Below are positions 44,224-52,976 of a stretch of DNA of 64,000 nucleotides, piece by piece. The stretch is from CAYWQB01 sp964460785. GTDB lineage: Bacteria; Chlamydiota; Chlamydiia; Chlamydiales; CAYWQB01. Below the pieces are notes generated by a model. It was not told the DNA's origin. It worked only from the letters and a program-made list of their open reading frames with translations, and made no database searches. Position numbers and translations under genes: made by a program. The stretch is from positions 62,001 through 126,000 of the forward strand of contig CAYWQB010000004.1 in NCBI GenBank assembly GCA_964460785.1, in the 5' to 3' direction. The stretch's first letter is position 1, and every line of letters begins with the position of its first letter.

Positions 44224-46590
44224 AGAGCGGTTGGTATACCATTGTTGGAGAATGCCGAGTCCCATCGAGCTAAGCCAGTATAAGTTAACTCCAGCAGGCA
44301 AGTTATAGAACATGATAGAGAAAAAGATTGTCATGATCGAGCCCATTGCCTTTTGCTGTCTTTGCTGCTCTGTCATTAGGGATGGGTCTTTAGGAGCAGT
44401 GGAGCTTAGCCGTTGCTGGATGAACATGATTCCTCCAATTAAAAGAGGAAGGAGGTGAAACTCTGTCCCAATAAAGAAAATAGGAAAATCCCACTGATAC
44501 AGAATATCTGGAGCGGCTAGGTTGTTAATCCACCCGGGAATGAAAGCTTGTCCTCGGAGAGAAAAGTTTGAACGAAGAAGGTCAAACATTCCAATCAAAA
44601 AGGGCATCTGAATAAGAATGGGTAGACAGCCCATAAAGGGGTTGACCTTTTCTTTTCTGTAAAGAGCCATCACTTCCATCTGTGCCTTTTTAGGCTCTTT
44701 CTTATAGCGCTTTTGGATCGCTTGAACTTGAGGGGAGATCTGCTGCATGCGCTTCATGGATTTGAATGACCAAGCGGACAGGGGGAAGAGGAAGAGGCGC
44801 AGCACGACAGTCAGTAGAATAATAGAAAGGCCCCAAGAGCTGGTCGCAGCATGGAAGACTTTCATGATGAGTAGTAGTAGCTTAGAAATCGGCTTAGACA
44901 GGAAGGGAAACCAGCCATGAAAGGTTTGGCTATCAACAATATTCGGAGAGGAGCCAAGCTCTTTTTCTAATGAAGCATCTACTTTTTTAAGAATTTCTGT
45001 ATCTAGAGGACCTGCATAGATTGTAAGGGAGGTCTTCCCAGTTTTAGGAGAGAGGGGAAGAAGAAGGTTGTAGCAAGGGTAGTCTTTTGCAGGAAAACGG
45101 TCATAAGATTTATCAATTTGTGTTAGGCGTGTAGGAACCGCAGCACCTGGAAATCCTTGTACGCGGTAGCCGCCTCCAACTCCTTCTCTAGGAAGCATAA
45201 CCAGTCCAAAAAATGGGCTGCTGTTCGCTACCCATTTAGGATTGATAGAGGCCATGCGTGCACTTTCTCCCTGTTTAGGAAGGGAAATCTCTTCAGCTTC
45301 ATCTTTGTTTTGTCTGCTGATGAGGTATTTTAGAGTTGTTTGAGGAACTCCTGATGCAACTTCAGCTTCTAGAATTCCAGAGTTGATCCACAAGTTATTA
45401 CTATCACCTTCGATCTCTATATCTAGCTGGAAGGTATAAGGGCTTTCATCAGGTTGCTCTGGAAGCCGGTAAGTTTTGCGAATGTGGCGATGGGCCTGCT
45501 TTGCTTCAAATACAATTTTTTTCTCTGTTTGAAGCACACATTTGAAAGGAAGAGAGGCAAGTTCAGGATAGTCTGAGGTAATGGTGCAGCTGCGCAGGTC
45601 GACTGGAAAAGAAGTGGTTTCAGAAGGAGAAAGGTAAAGAGGGCGTCTAAGTAAGGGGTAAAAGCCGCCTTCTGTGGGGGTAACCATTTTTCCCTGCTCT
45701 TTTGCATCTCTTAATGGGAAGCGTGCATTGAGGGGAGAGTCTTGAAGCATCTGCCGGTCCCATTCTACAGGATGGACAACACTTTTCTTATTGTTTTCAC
45801 TAGCAAAAGAGAGATTGATCCCAACGATCGACCCTCCTGTAGAGGAAAAGACGATTTGCTGGTAAGGAGTTTGTAGGGTGTATAGTTGCTCGCTATGTAA
45901 TTCTGGAGCTACTTGCTGGTTAGAGTGTAGTGTTTCGAAAGAAAGGTGTTTAGAAATCGCAGGGTAAAGGGAAAGAGGAACATAGTGGCTCTCTGGCAGC
46001 TGGAAAATTCCACAAGGGAGAAAACGATCTTTCTGCTTAATGAGAACAATTGCAGAGCTGGTTGGCTTTTCTAAAGGAAGCTCTACTTGCTTTCCATTCC
46101 AAAAACCGACAGTGGTTTCAAGGCCTTCATCTGTGGACCATAAGAGGTAAACATCTACAGGTCCTCTCGTGGCTAAGTCTGCACTCTTTAAGGTCGTTGC
46201 AGTCTTAGAGTAAATTTGAGGAGACTGGCTGACACTGGATCCATATGTGTAATGGATCTCTTGGCTTGGTTGGCTTTTTTCAGAGTAGTAGAGTTTGGAG
46301 GGCAGTTTTTGACTAGAAGAGAGAAAAAGGACATTGTTTCCTAGCTTTAACCCTTTTGCAATTGCTGAGGACTCATCTGCTGCTTCATAGAGGGAAACAA
46401 TAGGAAAGTCGCTGAGATCTAATTTCTTATGAGTAAATTCAGCTTTGCGCTTAGCCTCTTTTTCTGAAGCTTCCACTTGCTTGGCTAGCTCAGCTTGCTT
46501 CGCTGTTTCTTGGTCACTAGAAAAAAAGGTGTTGACCGCCATAAATGTTAGGGTCATGAGCGCAATAAAGAGCAGGGAGCGTTTATTCAT
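44197..46590 (-). CDS. yidC: Membrane protein insertase YidC (60 kDa inner-membrane protein)
   Basis: A 797-residue protein, long for YidC but normal for chlamydiae because of an extended periplasmic domain. There is an N-terminal membrane helix (about 4-20), the large soluble part (to about 570), then the conserved core: WGLSIILLTVVLRLFLFPLS, FKSMKRMQQISPQVQAIQKR, MGCLPILIQMPFLIGMFDLL and the last helices with IFFSIMFYNLPAGVNLYW. The basic residue pattern in the first core helix is kept. It inserts membrane proteins with or without SecYEG. Upstream of dnaA on the same strand. Confidence 0.95.
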   Translation of the reverse strand: MNKRSLLFIALMTLTFMAVNTFFSSDQETAKQAELAKQVEASEKEAKRKAEFTHKKLDLSDFPIVSLYEAADESSAIAKGLKLGNNVLFLSSSQKLPSKLYYSEKSQPSQEIHYTYGSSVSQSPQIYSKTATTLKSADLATRGPVDVYLLWSTDEGLETTVGFWNGKQVELPLEKPTSSAIVLIKQKDRFLPCGIFQLPESHYVPLSLYPAISKHLSFETLHSNQQVAPELHSEQLYTLQTPYQQIVFSSTGGSIVGINLSFASENNKKSVVHPVEWDRQMLQDSPLNARFPLRDAKEQGKMVTPTEGGFYPLLRRPLYLSPSETTSFPVDLRSCTITSDYPELASLPFKCVLQTEKKIVFEAKQAHRHIRKTYRLPEQPDESPYTFQLDIEIEGDSNNLWINSGILEAEVASGVPQTTLKYLISRQNKDEAEEISLPKQGESARMASINPKWVANSSPFFGLVMLPREGVGGGYRVQGFPGAAVPTRLTQIDKSYDRFPAKDYPCYNLLLPLSPKTGKTSLTIYAGPLDTEILKKVDASLEKELGSSPNIVDSQTFHGWFPFLSKPISKLLLLIMKVFHAATSSWGLSIILLTVVLRLFLFPLSAWSFKSMKRMQQISPQVQAIQKRYKKEPKKAQMEVMALYRKEKVNPFMGCLPILIQMPFLIGMFDLLRSNFSLRGQAFIPGWINNLAAPDILYQWDFPIFFIGTEFHLLPLLIGGIMFIQQRLSSTAPKDPSLMTEQQRQQKAMGSIMTIFFSIMFYNLPAGVNLYWLSSMGLGILQQWYTNRSLDKKPKAS

Positions 46591-46733
46591 GCTTGTTCAG
46601 TCGCTAGGATATAAGTTTAAAAGAAGCCATCTTAGATATCTTAGGGATAAAATGCAATTTGATAGCAGAGAGGAAGGGGGGCTTTCCAAAAGATTTATTG
46701 AATGCTATTGTAAGAGGTTCTATCGTTTGGTTT

Positions 46734-47612
46734 ATGAGAAAAAAGATGATAAGCTGCTGCTTTTCTTTGATTTTAAGTGGGTGTTGCTGCTTTTCGATAA
46801 GTGGGTATGCGAAAGAGCATTCTTCTTCACAATCAAAAAGCCAATTAATCAGTGAGGTGGAGGAAGCTGAGCAACTTGTTGAACTAGCTTGTCGATTTGA
46901 AGGGCAACAGGACCAGTCCAGTGCTTTGCAAGCTTTTTTGAAAGCTTTAGACTCTGCCGATGCAACAGATGATCGAAAAGCTGAGTCCTCTGAAGAAGAG
47001 CTGGTTGTTTATAGAGAAGCTCTCGACCTCTACATCAGGAATATAGATAAAGACCCCGCATTTGTTCTCTCAGAAATTCGCAGCCATTATGAAAAAATTT
47101 ATCAAGATCATGCAAATTGGTATCAGCTAGGAACATTTGTAGCGATCGCTGATGCAAATGACCACGAGTTTTCAAGCTTCTATCGAAAGTTTTTTCTTGC
47201 TTATCAGCAAAGCCCTTCCAGCTTTCTTTCGCTTCGAACAAGAGGGGTTTTGCACCATAAGTTATTTGAGCGTAGCTTAGGAAAGAAAAGAGAAAAACAT
47301 AGAAAGTTGGCAATGAACTACTTGCAAGAAGCTGTGCGAGTGGATATCCGAGAAACAGGAGCCTTAAGGTTGCTTCTTTTTACAGCTACAAAAGAAGAGC
47401 GTCAGCCTCTGCTGGAAGAGCTGGTACCTAAAATCGTAGATGAAAAAGTGACCTTGCCTAGGGGTGATATCACACTTTATGTGAAGTGGTTATTGCAAGG
47501 GGGGTACATCGCGCATGCTGCTCTCCTACTAGATCACGTCAAAGAGTGCTACAACTATAGCCGCTCTATTGAGGTTGCAGAACGCCTGATAGAAAATCAT
47601 AAGCAACTTTAG
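46734..47612 (+). CDS. Secreted or lipid-anchored hypothetical protein with helical repeats
   Basis: The start is uncertain. The ATG at 46734 gives a signal sequence MRKKMISCCFSLILSGC with a lipobox-like LSGC, so lipidation by Lgt is possible, though several Cys follow. The in-frame ATG at 46659 lacks a signal sequence, and neither has a good ribosome site. The 292-residue product looks TPR-like and helical (VEEAEQLVELACRFEGQQD, SALQAFLKALDSAD), with a conserved-looking LAMNYLQEAVRVDIRETGAL segment. I do not recognise a family. It is divergent from yidC and precedes the kinase gene by 85 bases. Confidence 0.75.
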   Translation: MRKKMISCCFSLILSGCCCFSISGYAKEHSSSQSKSQLISEVEEAEQLVELACRFEGQQDQSSALQAFLKALDSADATDDRKAESSEEELVVYREALDLYIRNIDKDPAFVLSEIRSHYEKIYQDHANWYQLGTFVAIADANDHEFSSFYRKFFLAYQQSPSSFLSLRTRGVLHHKLFERSLGKKREKHRKLAMNYLQEAVRVDIRETGALRLLLFTATKEERQPLLEELVPKIVDEKVTLPRGDITLYVKWLLQGGYIAHAALLLDHVKECYNYSRSIEVAERLIENHKQL

Positions 47613-47697
47613 CTCCTAAGCTCTTGGGGAAAAACGCTTTTTATGCCATAGTCCACTCAAGAGAGCAACGCGCATATACTGAAAGGAGAAAGCTTTG

Positions 47698-49827
47698 ATG
47701 GAAGCGAAGTACTTGGGCGATTATTACGTTATCAAAATGCTTGGACAGGGAACGCTGGGGACGGTTTACTTAGCTGAGCACCGCTTCATGAAAAAGCAGT
47801 ATATCCTAAAAGCTTTACCTGAAGAGCTTGCCCCAGATCGCGCATTTGTTCAACGGTTTGAAGAAGCTGTGGCTGTTCTTGCAGAGCTAGATCATCCCAA
47901 TATTGTAAAAGTACACAACGTCTCTTATGCAGATGGTGTATACTTTTTAGTGATGGATTGCATCGCTGATGCAGTAGGGGAAACAACGAGCTTAGCCCAG
48001 CTTGTGTCTCAGGAAAACTTATCTGAGCAGGATATCCACTCAATTTTGTATCAAGTAGCAGAAGCTTTAGATTACGCTCATAAACGTAAAGGAGCGGGTG
48101 AACAAATCGCTCATGGAGGGCTTAAGTTAAACAATATTCTTGTGGGCGCCCGTTCCGGGCAAACCATTCCGGTTTACCTATCAGACTTTGGACTCAGCCG
48201 CGTAGTTGGGAGTGGGCCTCTCCTTTGTCGGACCTACAAAGTGCTTGCTGATGCTCTAAATATTCGTCCTGTAGAGCTCTCCTCATCAGGAGAAGAACGT
48301 TATGCAACAGGAGGAGCAGACCCTTACAAGTTGAGCTATCTTCAAGAATCTTTCTTGCAAAGCTATCACTTTTTAGCTCCAGAACAAAAGGTTTCAGGCA
48401 GAGGGCAGCACTTACATCCAAAAGTCGATGTCTATGCTTTCGGCGTGCTGGTCTACTATCTATTAACAAACGAGCTTCCAGAAGGCATGTTTGCCATGCC
48501 TAGTGAGCTCAAACCACAACTCAAACACAATTGGGATCTCTTAGTCAAAGTCTGCCTCCAAAAAAATCCAGAAAAACGCCCCCTCTTGCTAACAGAGGCC
48601 TTTGAACAACTCTTAAAAGAAAAGGCGCGTCCAGCCACAAAGTCTGAAACTCCAACAGCACCATTGACCAGTACGCCTCCTCAGCCACAAGTGCAAGCAG
48701 CCCCTCCAGAACCACAAACCCATCCTATGCCAACAAGGGACATGAGCTTTTCTGCAATTGGTAGTCAGGAAGGCGCTTCAAATAAGGTACGGTTAATGAA
48801 TCCTCCACCGGCGCAGCCCTCAGCTGCCGTGGCTGAGCAACCAACCGTTCGTCTCGCTCCTCAGCCAGCTTTTTCAAGACAAGGTTCTCATACGCCTCCT
48901 CCTAAAGCCAAGACTACTTATGCGCAACCTGTACAACGTATGCAGGAGGCTCGGCCAGTGATGGAGGCCCAGCAAATGCCTTCTCTTGCAGAGGAGCATG
49001 AAGAGCATACAAATCGAATGTTGGAATCAACGTTGTCTCTTAGTGTGAAGCAATCTCCTTCTGTTACACCTTATCACCCACAGGTCAAGAGAGTAAGAAA
49101 TGTTGAGCCAATTTTATCGGATGCTGTTGTGATCCCAGCAGGGGAATATGTGAGAGGTAGTTTGGGAGGGAGTCGGGATGAAATGCCCGTGCATCGTATC
49201 TTTCTAGACAGCTTTGCAATGGATGTACATCCGGTGACTAATGAGCAATTTGTTCGCTTTATTGAGTTTATGGGAGCAGAGAAAGATGAAAATAACCATG
49301 ATATCGTGCGTCTAAAAGAGTCTCGAATCAAGCGTCTATCTGGGAAGCTAGTCATTGAGTCTGGTTATGCCAAACATCCCGTAGTTGGAGTAACCTGGTA
49401 TGGAGCCCTAGCTTATGCAAAGTGGGTAGGAAAGCGCTTACCTACAGAAGCTGAATGGGAGGTTGCGGCTTTAGGAGGACAAGCGCAAGTAGATTACTTC
49501 ACTGGCGATCGTATTGAAAAAAGCCAAGCCAACTTCTTTGGGTCAGATACAACCGCTGTTGGAAGCTATCCTCCTAATAGCTATGGATTGTACGATATGG
49601 CAGGGAATGTTTATGAGTGGTGCCAAGACTGGTATGCATATAACTTCTATGAAGCATCTGAACAGGAGCCTGAAAATCCAATGGGACCTATCCAAGGAGT
49701 CTACAGGGTTCTTCGTGGGGGCTGTTGGAAAAGCTTAGATGGAGATTTGCGCTGTGCTCATCGCCATAGGAATAAGCCAGGGACCGTGAACCGTACATAT
49801 GGATTCCGCTGCGCAGCAAATGTCTAA
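47698..49827 (+). CDS. pkn1: Ser/Thr protein kinase fused to formylglycine-generating-enzyme-like domain (Pkn1-like)
   Basis: A 709-residue protein from the ATG at 47698 (AGGAG nine bases ahead; a TTG precedes it directly). Kinase domain about 8-310: glycine loop GQGTLG (16-21), ATP lysine K38, DFG at 163-165. The catalytic loop reads HGGLKLNN (139-146) where active kinases have HRDLKxxN: the catalytic Asp is replaced by Gly, while Lys and Asn remain. A Pro/Gln-rich linker (about 310-450) follows, then a SUMF1/FGE-type domain (about 460-709: GSLGGSRDEMPVHRIFLDSF, RLPTEAEWEVAA, GNVYEWCQDWY, RGGCWKS). Chlamydia Pkn1 has the same domain order. Activity needs testing. Confidence 0.9.
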   Translation: MEAKYLGDYYVIKMLGQGTLGTVYLAEHRFMKKQYILKALPEELAPDRAFVQRFEEAVAVLAELDHPNIVKVHNVSYADGVYFLVMDCIADAVGETTSLAQLVSQENLSEQDIHSILYQVAEALDYAHKRKGAGEQIAHGGLKLNNILVGARSGQTIPVYLSDFGLSRVVGSGPLLCRTYKVLADALNIRPVELSSSGEERYATGGADPYKLSYLQESFLQSYHFLAPEQKVSGRGQHLHPKVDVYAFGVLVYYLLTNELPEGMFAMPSELKPQLKHNWDLLVKVCLQKNPEKRPLLLTEAFEQLLKEKARPATKSETPTAPLTSTPPQPQVQAAPPEPQTHPMPTRDMSFSAIGSQEGASNKVRLMNPPPAQPSAAVAEQPTVRLAPQPAFSRQGSHTPPPKAKTTYAQPVQRMQEARPVMEAQQMPSLAEEHEEHTNRMLESTLSLSVKQSPSVTPYHPQVKRVRNVEPILSDAVVIPAGEYVRGSLGGSRDEMPVHRIFLDSFAMDVHPVTNEQFVRFIEFMGAEKDENNHDIVRLKESRIKRLSGKLVIESGYAKHPVVGVTWYGALAYAKWVGKRLPTEAEWEVAALGGQAQVDYFTGDRIEKSQANFFGSDTTAVGSYPPNSYGLYDMAGNVYEWCQDWYAYNFYEASEQEPENPMGPIQGVYRVLRGGCWKSLDGDLRCAHRHRNKPGTVNRTYGFRCAANV

Positions 49828-49841
49828 CAAGGAGAGGGAGC

Positions 49842-50114
49842 GTGGACAAAAAGAAATCTGCAGATTCTATGAAGATTTTCAATCAGTTGAAAAAGGCAGA
49901 GATCCCTCTTGATGTTCTGCTTTGCTCTCAAAGAGTCGAGATAGGGCGGCTGGCTAACCTAGCCCCTGGCAGTGTTTTGCTCTTTGATGTGAAAAAGGGC
50001 CAGCCAGCTCAACTACGAGTCCAGGGCGTTCCCTTTGCAGAAGGAGAGGTGGTTCAGGTCAATGACCATTATGGTCTAAAGGTCGAGACGATTCATCCAA
50101 GTGCTGATGCATAA
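49842..50114 (+). CDS. Stand-alone FliN/SctQ C-terminal (SpoA) domain protein
   Basis: A 90-residue protein starting with GTG after AAGGAGAGGGAG. The whole protein matches a SpoA domain: IPLDVLLCSQRVEIGRLANL, then APGSVLLFDVKKGQPAQLRV and GEVVQVNDHYGLKVETI, the pattern of FliN and the C-terminal part of SctQ. Such short proteins form dimers in the cytoplasmic sorting platform of type III secretion systems or the flagellar C-ring. It lies 14 bases after the kinase gene and overlaps the phosphatase gene by 8 bases. In Chlamydia, the fliN/sctQ gene (CT672) is also next to a kinase gene. Confidence 0.82.
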   Translation: MDKKKSADSMKIFNQLKKAEIPLDVLLCSQRVEIGRLANLAPGSVLLFDVKKGQPAQLRVQGVPFAEGEVVQVNDHYGLKVETIHPSADA

Positions 50115-50577
50115 CCCTCTTTGTGTACTTTGTGTTTGTTCTGCAAATATCTGCCGCTCTCCTGCAGCAGAAGCTTGTTTGCGAGCAGAAGCCGATGCTA
50201 GAGGTCTTGGTGAGAAAATTTATGTTAGCAGTGCTGGGGTCATGGTATGGAGCCCCGGGGCAAGTGCAGACAAGCACATGCAGCGCATCGCAGCTAAACA
50301 AGGCATTCAGATTACAGGAAAAGCAGAGCCTTTTACTTCTGAGATGTTTACAGTTTATGACCTGATTTTGACAGCAACCAGTGAGCAAAAGCTGCTATTA
50401 CAAAAGGAAGCGCCTAGTTCACAAGATTGTCAGAAAGTGCGTCTTTTTACAGCATTTTCCAAACGCTTTTCTAATGAAGAAATCCCCGATCCCTATCCCA
50501 TGGGGGAAAAAGGGTTTGCTCAAGTACTAGAGATGATTGAAGAGTCAAGTGCTTGCTTGCTCGACCATTTTTTTTAG
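50107..50577 (+). CDS. Low-molecular-weight protein tyrosine phosphatase
   Basis: A 156-residue protein from the ATG at 50107; a GTG at 50101 is an alternative. The phosphate loop CSANICR (Cys11 to Arg17, CX5R) is near the N-terminus, followed by SPAAEA, and the general-acid motif is in IPDPYPMG. These define the LMW-PTP family, whose members remove phosphate from Tyr or, in the arginine-type branch, phospho-Arg. Its overlap with the FliN-like gene and the kinase just upstream suggest a shared phosphorylation circuit. The next gene starts inside its 3' end. Confidence 0.9.
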   Translation: MHNPLCVLCVCSANICRSPAAEACLRAEADARGLGEKIYVSSAGVMVWSPGASADKHMQRIAAKQGIQITGKAEPFTSEMFTVYDLILTATSEQKLLLQKEAPSSQDCQKVRLFTAFSKRFSNEEIPDPYPMGEKGFAQVLEMIEESSACLLDHFF

Positions 50578-51907
50578 TTGTTTATCCCTTGTCTTTGCCT
50601 TAAAGTTGCCTCCTTTACTTTTTGAAGTTTATGGGGATATGAGCCAGTCAACTATTGCAAACTTATCTGTTATGGGGCCTGTACGCATGCAGGATGGTAT
50701 CGGAGCTCAGGGCCCTAAAGTTCTTGAGCTTCTTGAGCAGGATGGCCTAAAAATCAATTACTACCTCTTAGGCAAAGAGCGAGGGGTAGAAGGCATTTCT
50801 CCAAAAAACCTACAGATTATCCGTCAGCCATTTAAAGATTTTGGGCGTGTTGTCCTTTTTGAGCATGCTCTTACAAAGTTTGCTTGTAAATTTTCTCTCT
50901 TTAACTTCCCTAAGCGAAGCTTCGTTAAAGACCTGCATCAAAACAGTCGTTACCCTTTAGGAAGGAATTCTCACCTGTTTTTGAGCTATACAATGTTTGA
51001 ATCTTCTCGCATTCCAAAGCTATGGCTGAAGGTCATAGATAAGTACTTCGATGCGCTTGTTGTTCCAGATCCAAGTATGACTACCCCATATAGGGAATCT
51101 GGAGTGAAAAAACCTATTTTTGAGCTTCCTCTAACTATGACGTTAGATGACTATTTGGTAAGACCTATTAAAAAAGAGCCTTCAAGCCCTTTCACTTTTG
51201 TTACCCTCGGTATGCTTGAAGACCGTAAAGATCAGGCAACCTTGATTAAGGCTTTTGCGGAGGCTTTTGGGCAAAATCCCAATGTGAGGTTAGTTATCAA
51301 TGGTCGTAGAGATCATAGGGGGTATGGTAAAAAGTTGCGAGATCTAGTGTCTCAGCTTGATCTGGCCAATATCACGCTTACAGAAAAGTGTTTGTCAGAT
51401 AGCGAATATAAAGCTCTTTTGTCTTCAGCAGATTGCCTAGTGAATATTTCTAAAGGAGAAGGGTTTTCCTATCAGCCTCGAGAGGCAATGGCTTTAGGAA
51501 TTCCCTCTATTTTATCAGACACTTTAGCGCAATCTTCCTTATGTCAGCATCCTTTAGTGCTGGGGGTAAAGCCCTCCATTCAAGAGCCCTTTTATGCACG
51601 GTGGGTCCCTGGAGAAAGGGGGCCATGTGGCTACCAATATGCATGTACTGTGGGTGATGTAGCCAAGGCTTTGAAGAAAATGTATGAGCAGTATGATTCT
51701 TTTCTTGCTCATTCTGAAAGTGGGAGAGAGTGGGTCAAGCAGTTCCAAGCAGAGTCTCTCCATGGCTCTTACCTAGCTATGGTACAGCCAAAAACCTTAG
51801 TCTTTGGTAAAGAAAATAAAATTTTTGATGGAGGAATCGAAACCTCTTCAAAAAAACTCTATGAGAAGCTTGTAAAACTTTTTCCAGAAGCGACAACTCA
51901 TTGTTGA
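50537..51907 (+). CDS. Glycosyltransferase, GT4/group 1 type
   Basis: A protein of up to 456 residues. The C-terminal half has the group 1 donor-binding features: TFVTLGMLEDRKDQATLIKA, then EGFSYQPREAMALGIPSIL with the E-x7-E nucleotide-sugar motif. From the TTG at 50537 it overlaps the phosphatase gene by 41 bases and has a hydrophobic N-terminus (ACSTIFFSCLSLVFAL); the ATG at 50641 would give a cytoplasmic enzyme starting MSQSTIANLSV. The start is therefore open, and a membrane-anchored form is possible. Acceptor and sugar are unknown. Confidence 0.82.
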   Translation: MKSQVLACSTIFFSCLSLVFALKLPPLLFEVYGDMSQSTIANLSVMGPVRMQDGIGAQGPKVLELLEQDGLKINYYLLGKERGVEGISPKNLQIIRQPFKDFGRVVLFEHALTKFACKFSLFNFPKRSFVKDLHQNSRYPLGRNSHLFLSYTMFESSRIPKLWLKVIDKYFDALVVPDPSMTTPYRESGVKKPIFELPLTMTLDDYLVRPIKKEPSSPFTFVTLGMLEDRKDQATLIKAFAEAFGQNPNVRLVINGRRDHRGYGKKLRDLVSQLDLANITLTEKCLSDSEYKALLSSADCLVNISKGEGFSYQPREAMALGIPSILSDTLAQSSLCQHPLVLGVKPSIQEPFYARWVPGERGPCGYQYACTVGDVAKALKKMYEQYDSFLAHSESGREWVKQFQAESLHGSYLAMVQPKTLVFGKENKIFDGGIETSSKKLYEKLVKLFPEATTHC

Positions 51908-51962
51908 AAAGCGAGTAAGGTGGTAGAATTTTTCATTCACTTCTATTTAAGGGGGACTAAAA

Positions 51963-52904
51963 ATGAAGCTTTATCTTTCTAAGCCTAGAGGATTTTGTGC
52001 TGGGGTTGTGCGCGCGATTGATACCGTAAAAGCTGCACTTGAGCAGTGGGGAGCTCCAATTTATGTAAAGCATGAGATCGTTCATAATCGCCATGTGGTG
52101 GAAGAGCTAAAGGAAAAGGGAGCCATCTTCATCGAAGACCTTGATCAAGTTCCAGAAGGTGCGCGGTTAATCTATTCTGCGCATGGAGTGCCCCCTTCTG
52201 TACGGAATAAAGCAAAAGAGAGGAACTTGATCGAAATTGATGCTACTTGTGGGCTTGTGACCCGTGTGCATTCAGCGGTCAAGCGCTATGCCCAAAGAGG
52301 TTATCAGATCATTCTAATTGGTCATAAGAATCATGTGGAAGTGATCGGTACATATGGGGAAGCACCAGAGCAAACCACAGTGGTTGAGTCTGTTGAGGAT
52401 GTCGAAAAACTCTCATTCACAGATGACCAGCCTCTATTTTACATTACGCAGACCACTTTGAGTTTATTTGATATTCAAGAGATTGCAGATGCTCTTAAGG
52501 CTAAGTATCCTCATATCGAAACACTGCCGAGCTCCTCAATCTGCTATGCAACCACCAACCGACAGAAAGCTCTACGCTCAATTACAAAAGATTGTGATCT
52601 TGTGATTGTCATTGGGGACCCGACAAGCTCCAACTCAAATCGCTTGCGAGAAGTCGCTGCTTGCTGTGGAGCACGCTCTTACATGATTAATAGTGCTGAT
52701 GAAATAGATCCTTCTTGGTTAGAAGGGGTAGAAGCGATAGGAGTCACAGCAGGAGCCTCTACACCAGAAAATGTTGTGCAGGGCTGCGTGCAAAGGTTGC
52801 AAGAATTGGGTGTTCAAGAGGTTGAAGAGGTTGAATTTATCCGAGAGGATGTCTTCTTTCAACTTCCTAAAGAAGTGCTGGTGCCGATTGGAGCATCTTC
52901 ATAA
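51963..52904 (+). CDS. ispH: 4-hydroxy-3-methylbut-2-enyl diphosphate reductase
   Basis: A 313-residue IspH (LytB) that makes IPP and DMAPP in the last step of the MEP isoprenoid pathway. The three cluster ligands are Cys12 (RGFCAGVVRAID), Cys96 (DATCGLVT) and Cys194 (SSICYATTNRQKAL). The substrate-binding SAHGVPP and TSSNSNRLREVA are present. Length and order are standard. AAGGGGGAC precedes the ATG. Its neighbours are functionally unrelated. Confidence 0.95.
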   Translation: MKLYLSKPRGFCAGVVRAIDTVKAALEQWGAPIYVKHEIVHNRHVVEELKEKGAIFIEDLDQVPEGARLIYSAHGVPPSVRNKAKERNLIEIDATCGLVTRVHSAVKRYAQRGYQIILIGHKNHVEVIGTYGEAPEQTTVVESVEDVEKLSFTDDQPLFYITQTTLSLFDIQEIADALKAKYPHIETLPSSSICYATTNRQKALRSITKDCDLVIVIGDPTSSNSNRLREVAACCGARSYMINSADEIDPSWLEGVEAIGVTAGASTPENVVQGCVQRLQELGVQEVEEVEFIREDVFFQLPKEVLVPIGASS

Positions 52905-52934
52905 GTAGATAGATTAAAATTTTTTTTATGTGAT

Positions 52935-52976
52935 ATAATACCCCTGGGGGAGCCTAGGCTACGGAGGGGGTATTAT
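52935..52976 (+). promoter_or_regulatory. Inverted repeat overlapping -10 box, ribosome site and start codon
   Basis: ATAATACCCC (52935-52944) is the exact reverse complement of GGGGTATTAT (52967-52976), which contains the end of the ribosome site GGAGGGGG and the first two bases of the ATG at 52975. A perfect palindrome AGCCTAGGCT (52951-52960) is in the centre. TATAAT at 52934-52939 overlaps the left arm. Possible roles: an operator, or an mRNA hairpin closing the start site if transcription begins further upstream. Confidence 0.6.

Noticed and set aside
46614..46855. Reading frame overlapping the start of the lipoprotein-like gene in another frame
   Set aside because: The downstream frame at 46734 continues for nearly 300 codons with protein-like composition; the other is short, Lys/Phe-rich and stops.
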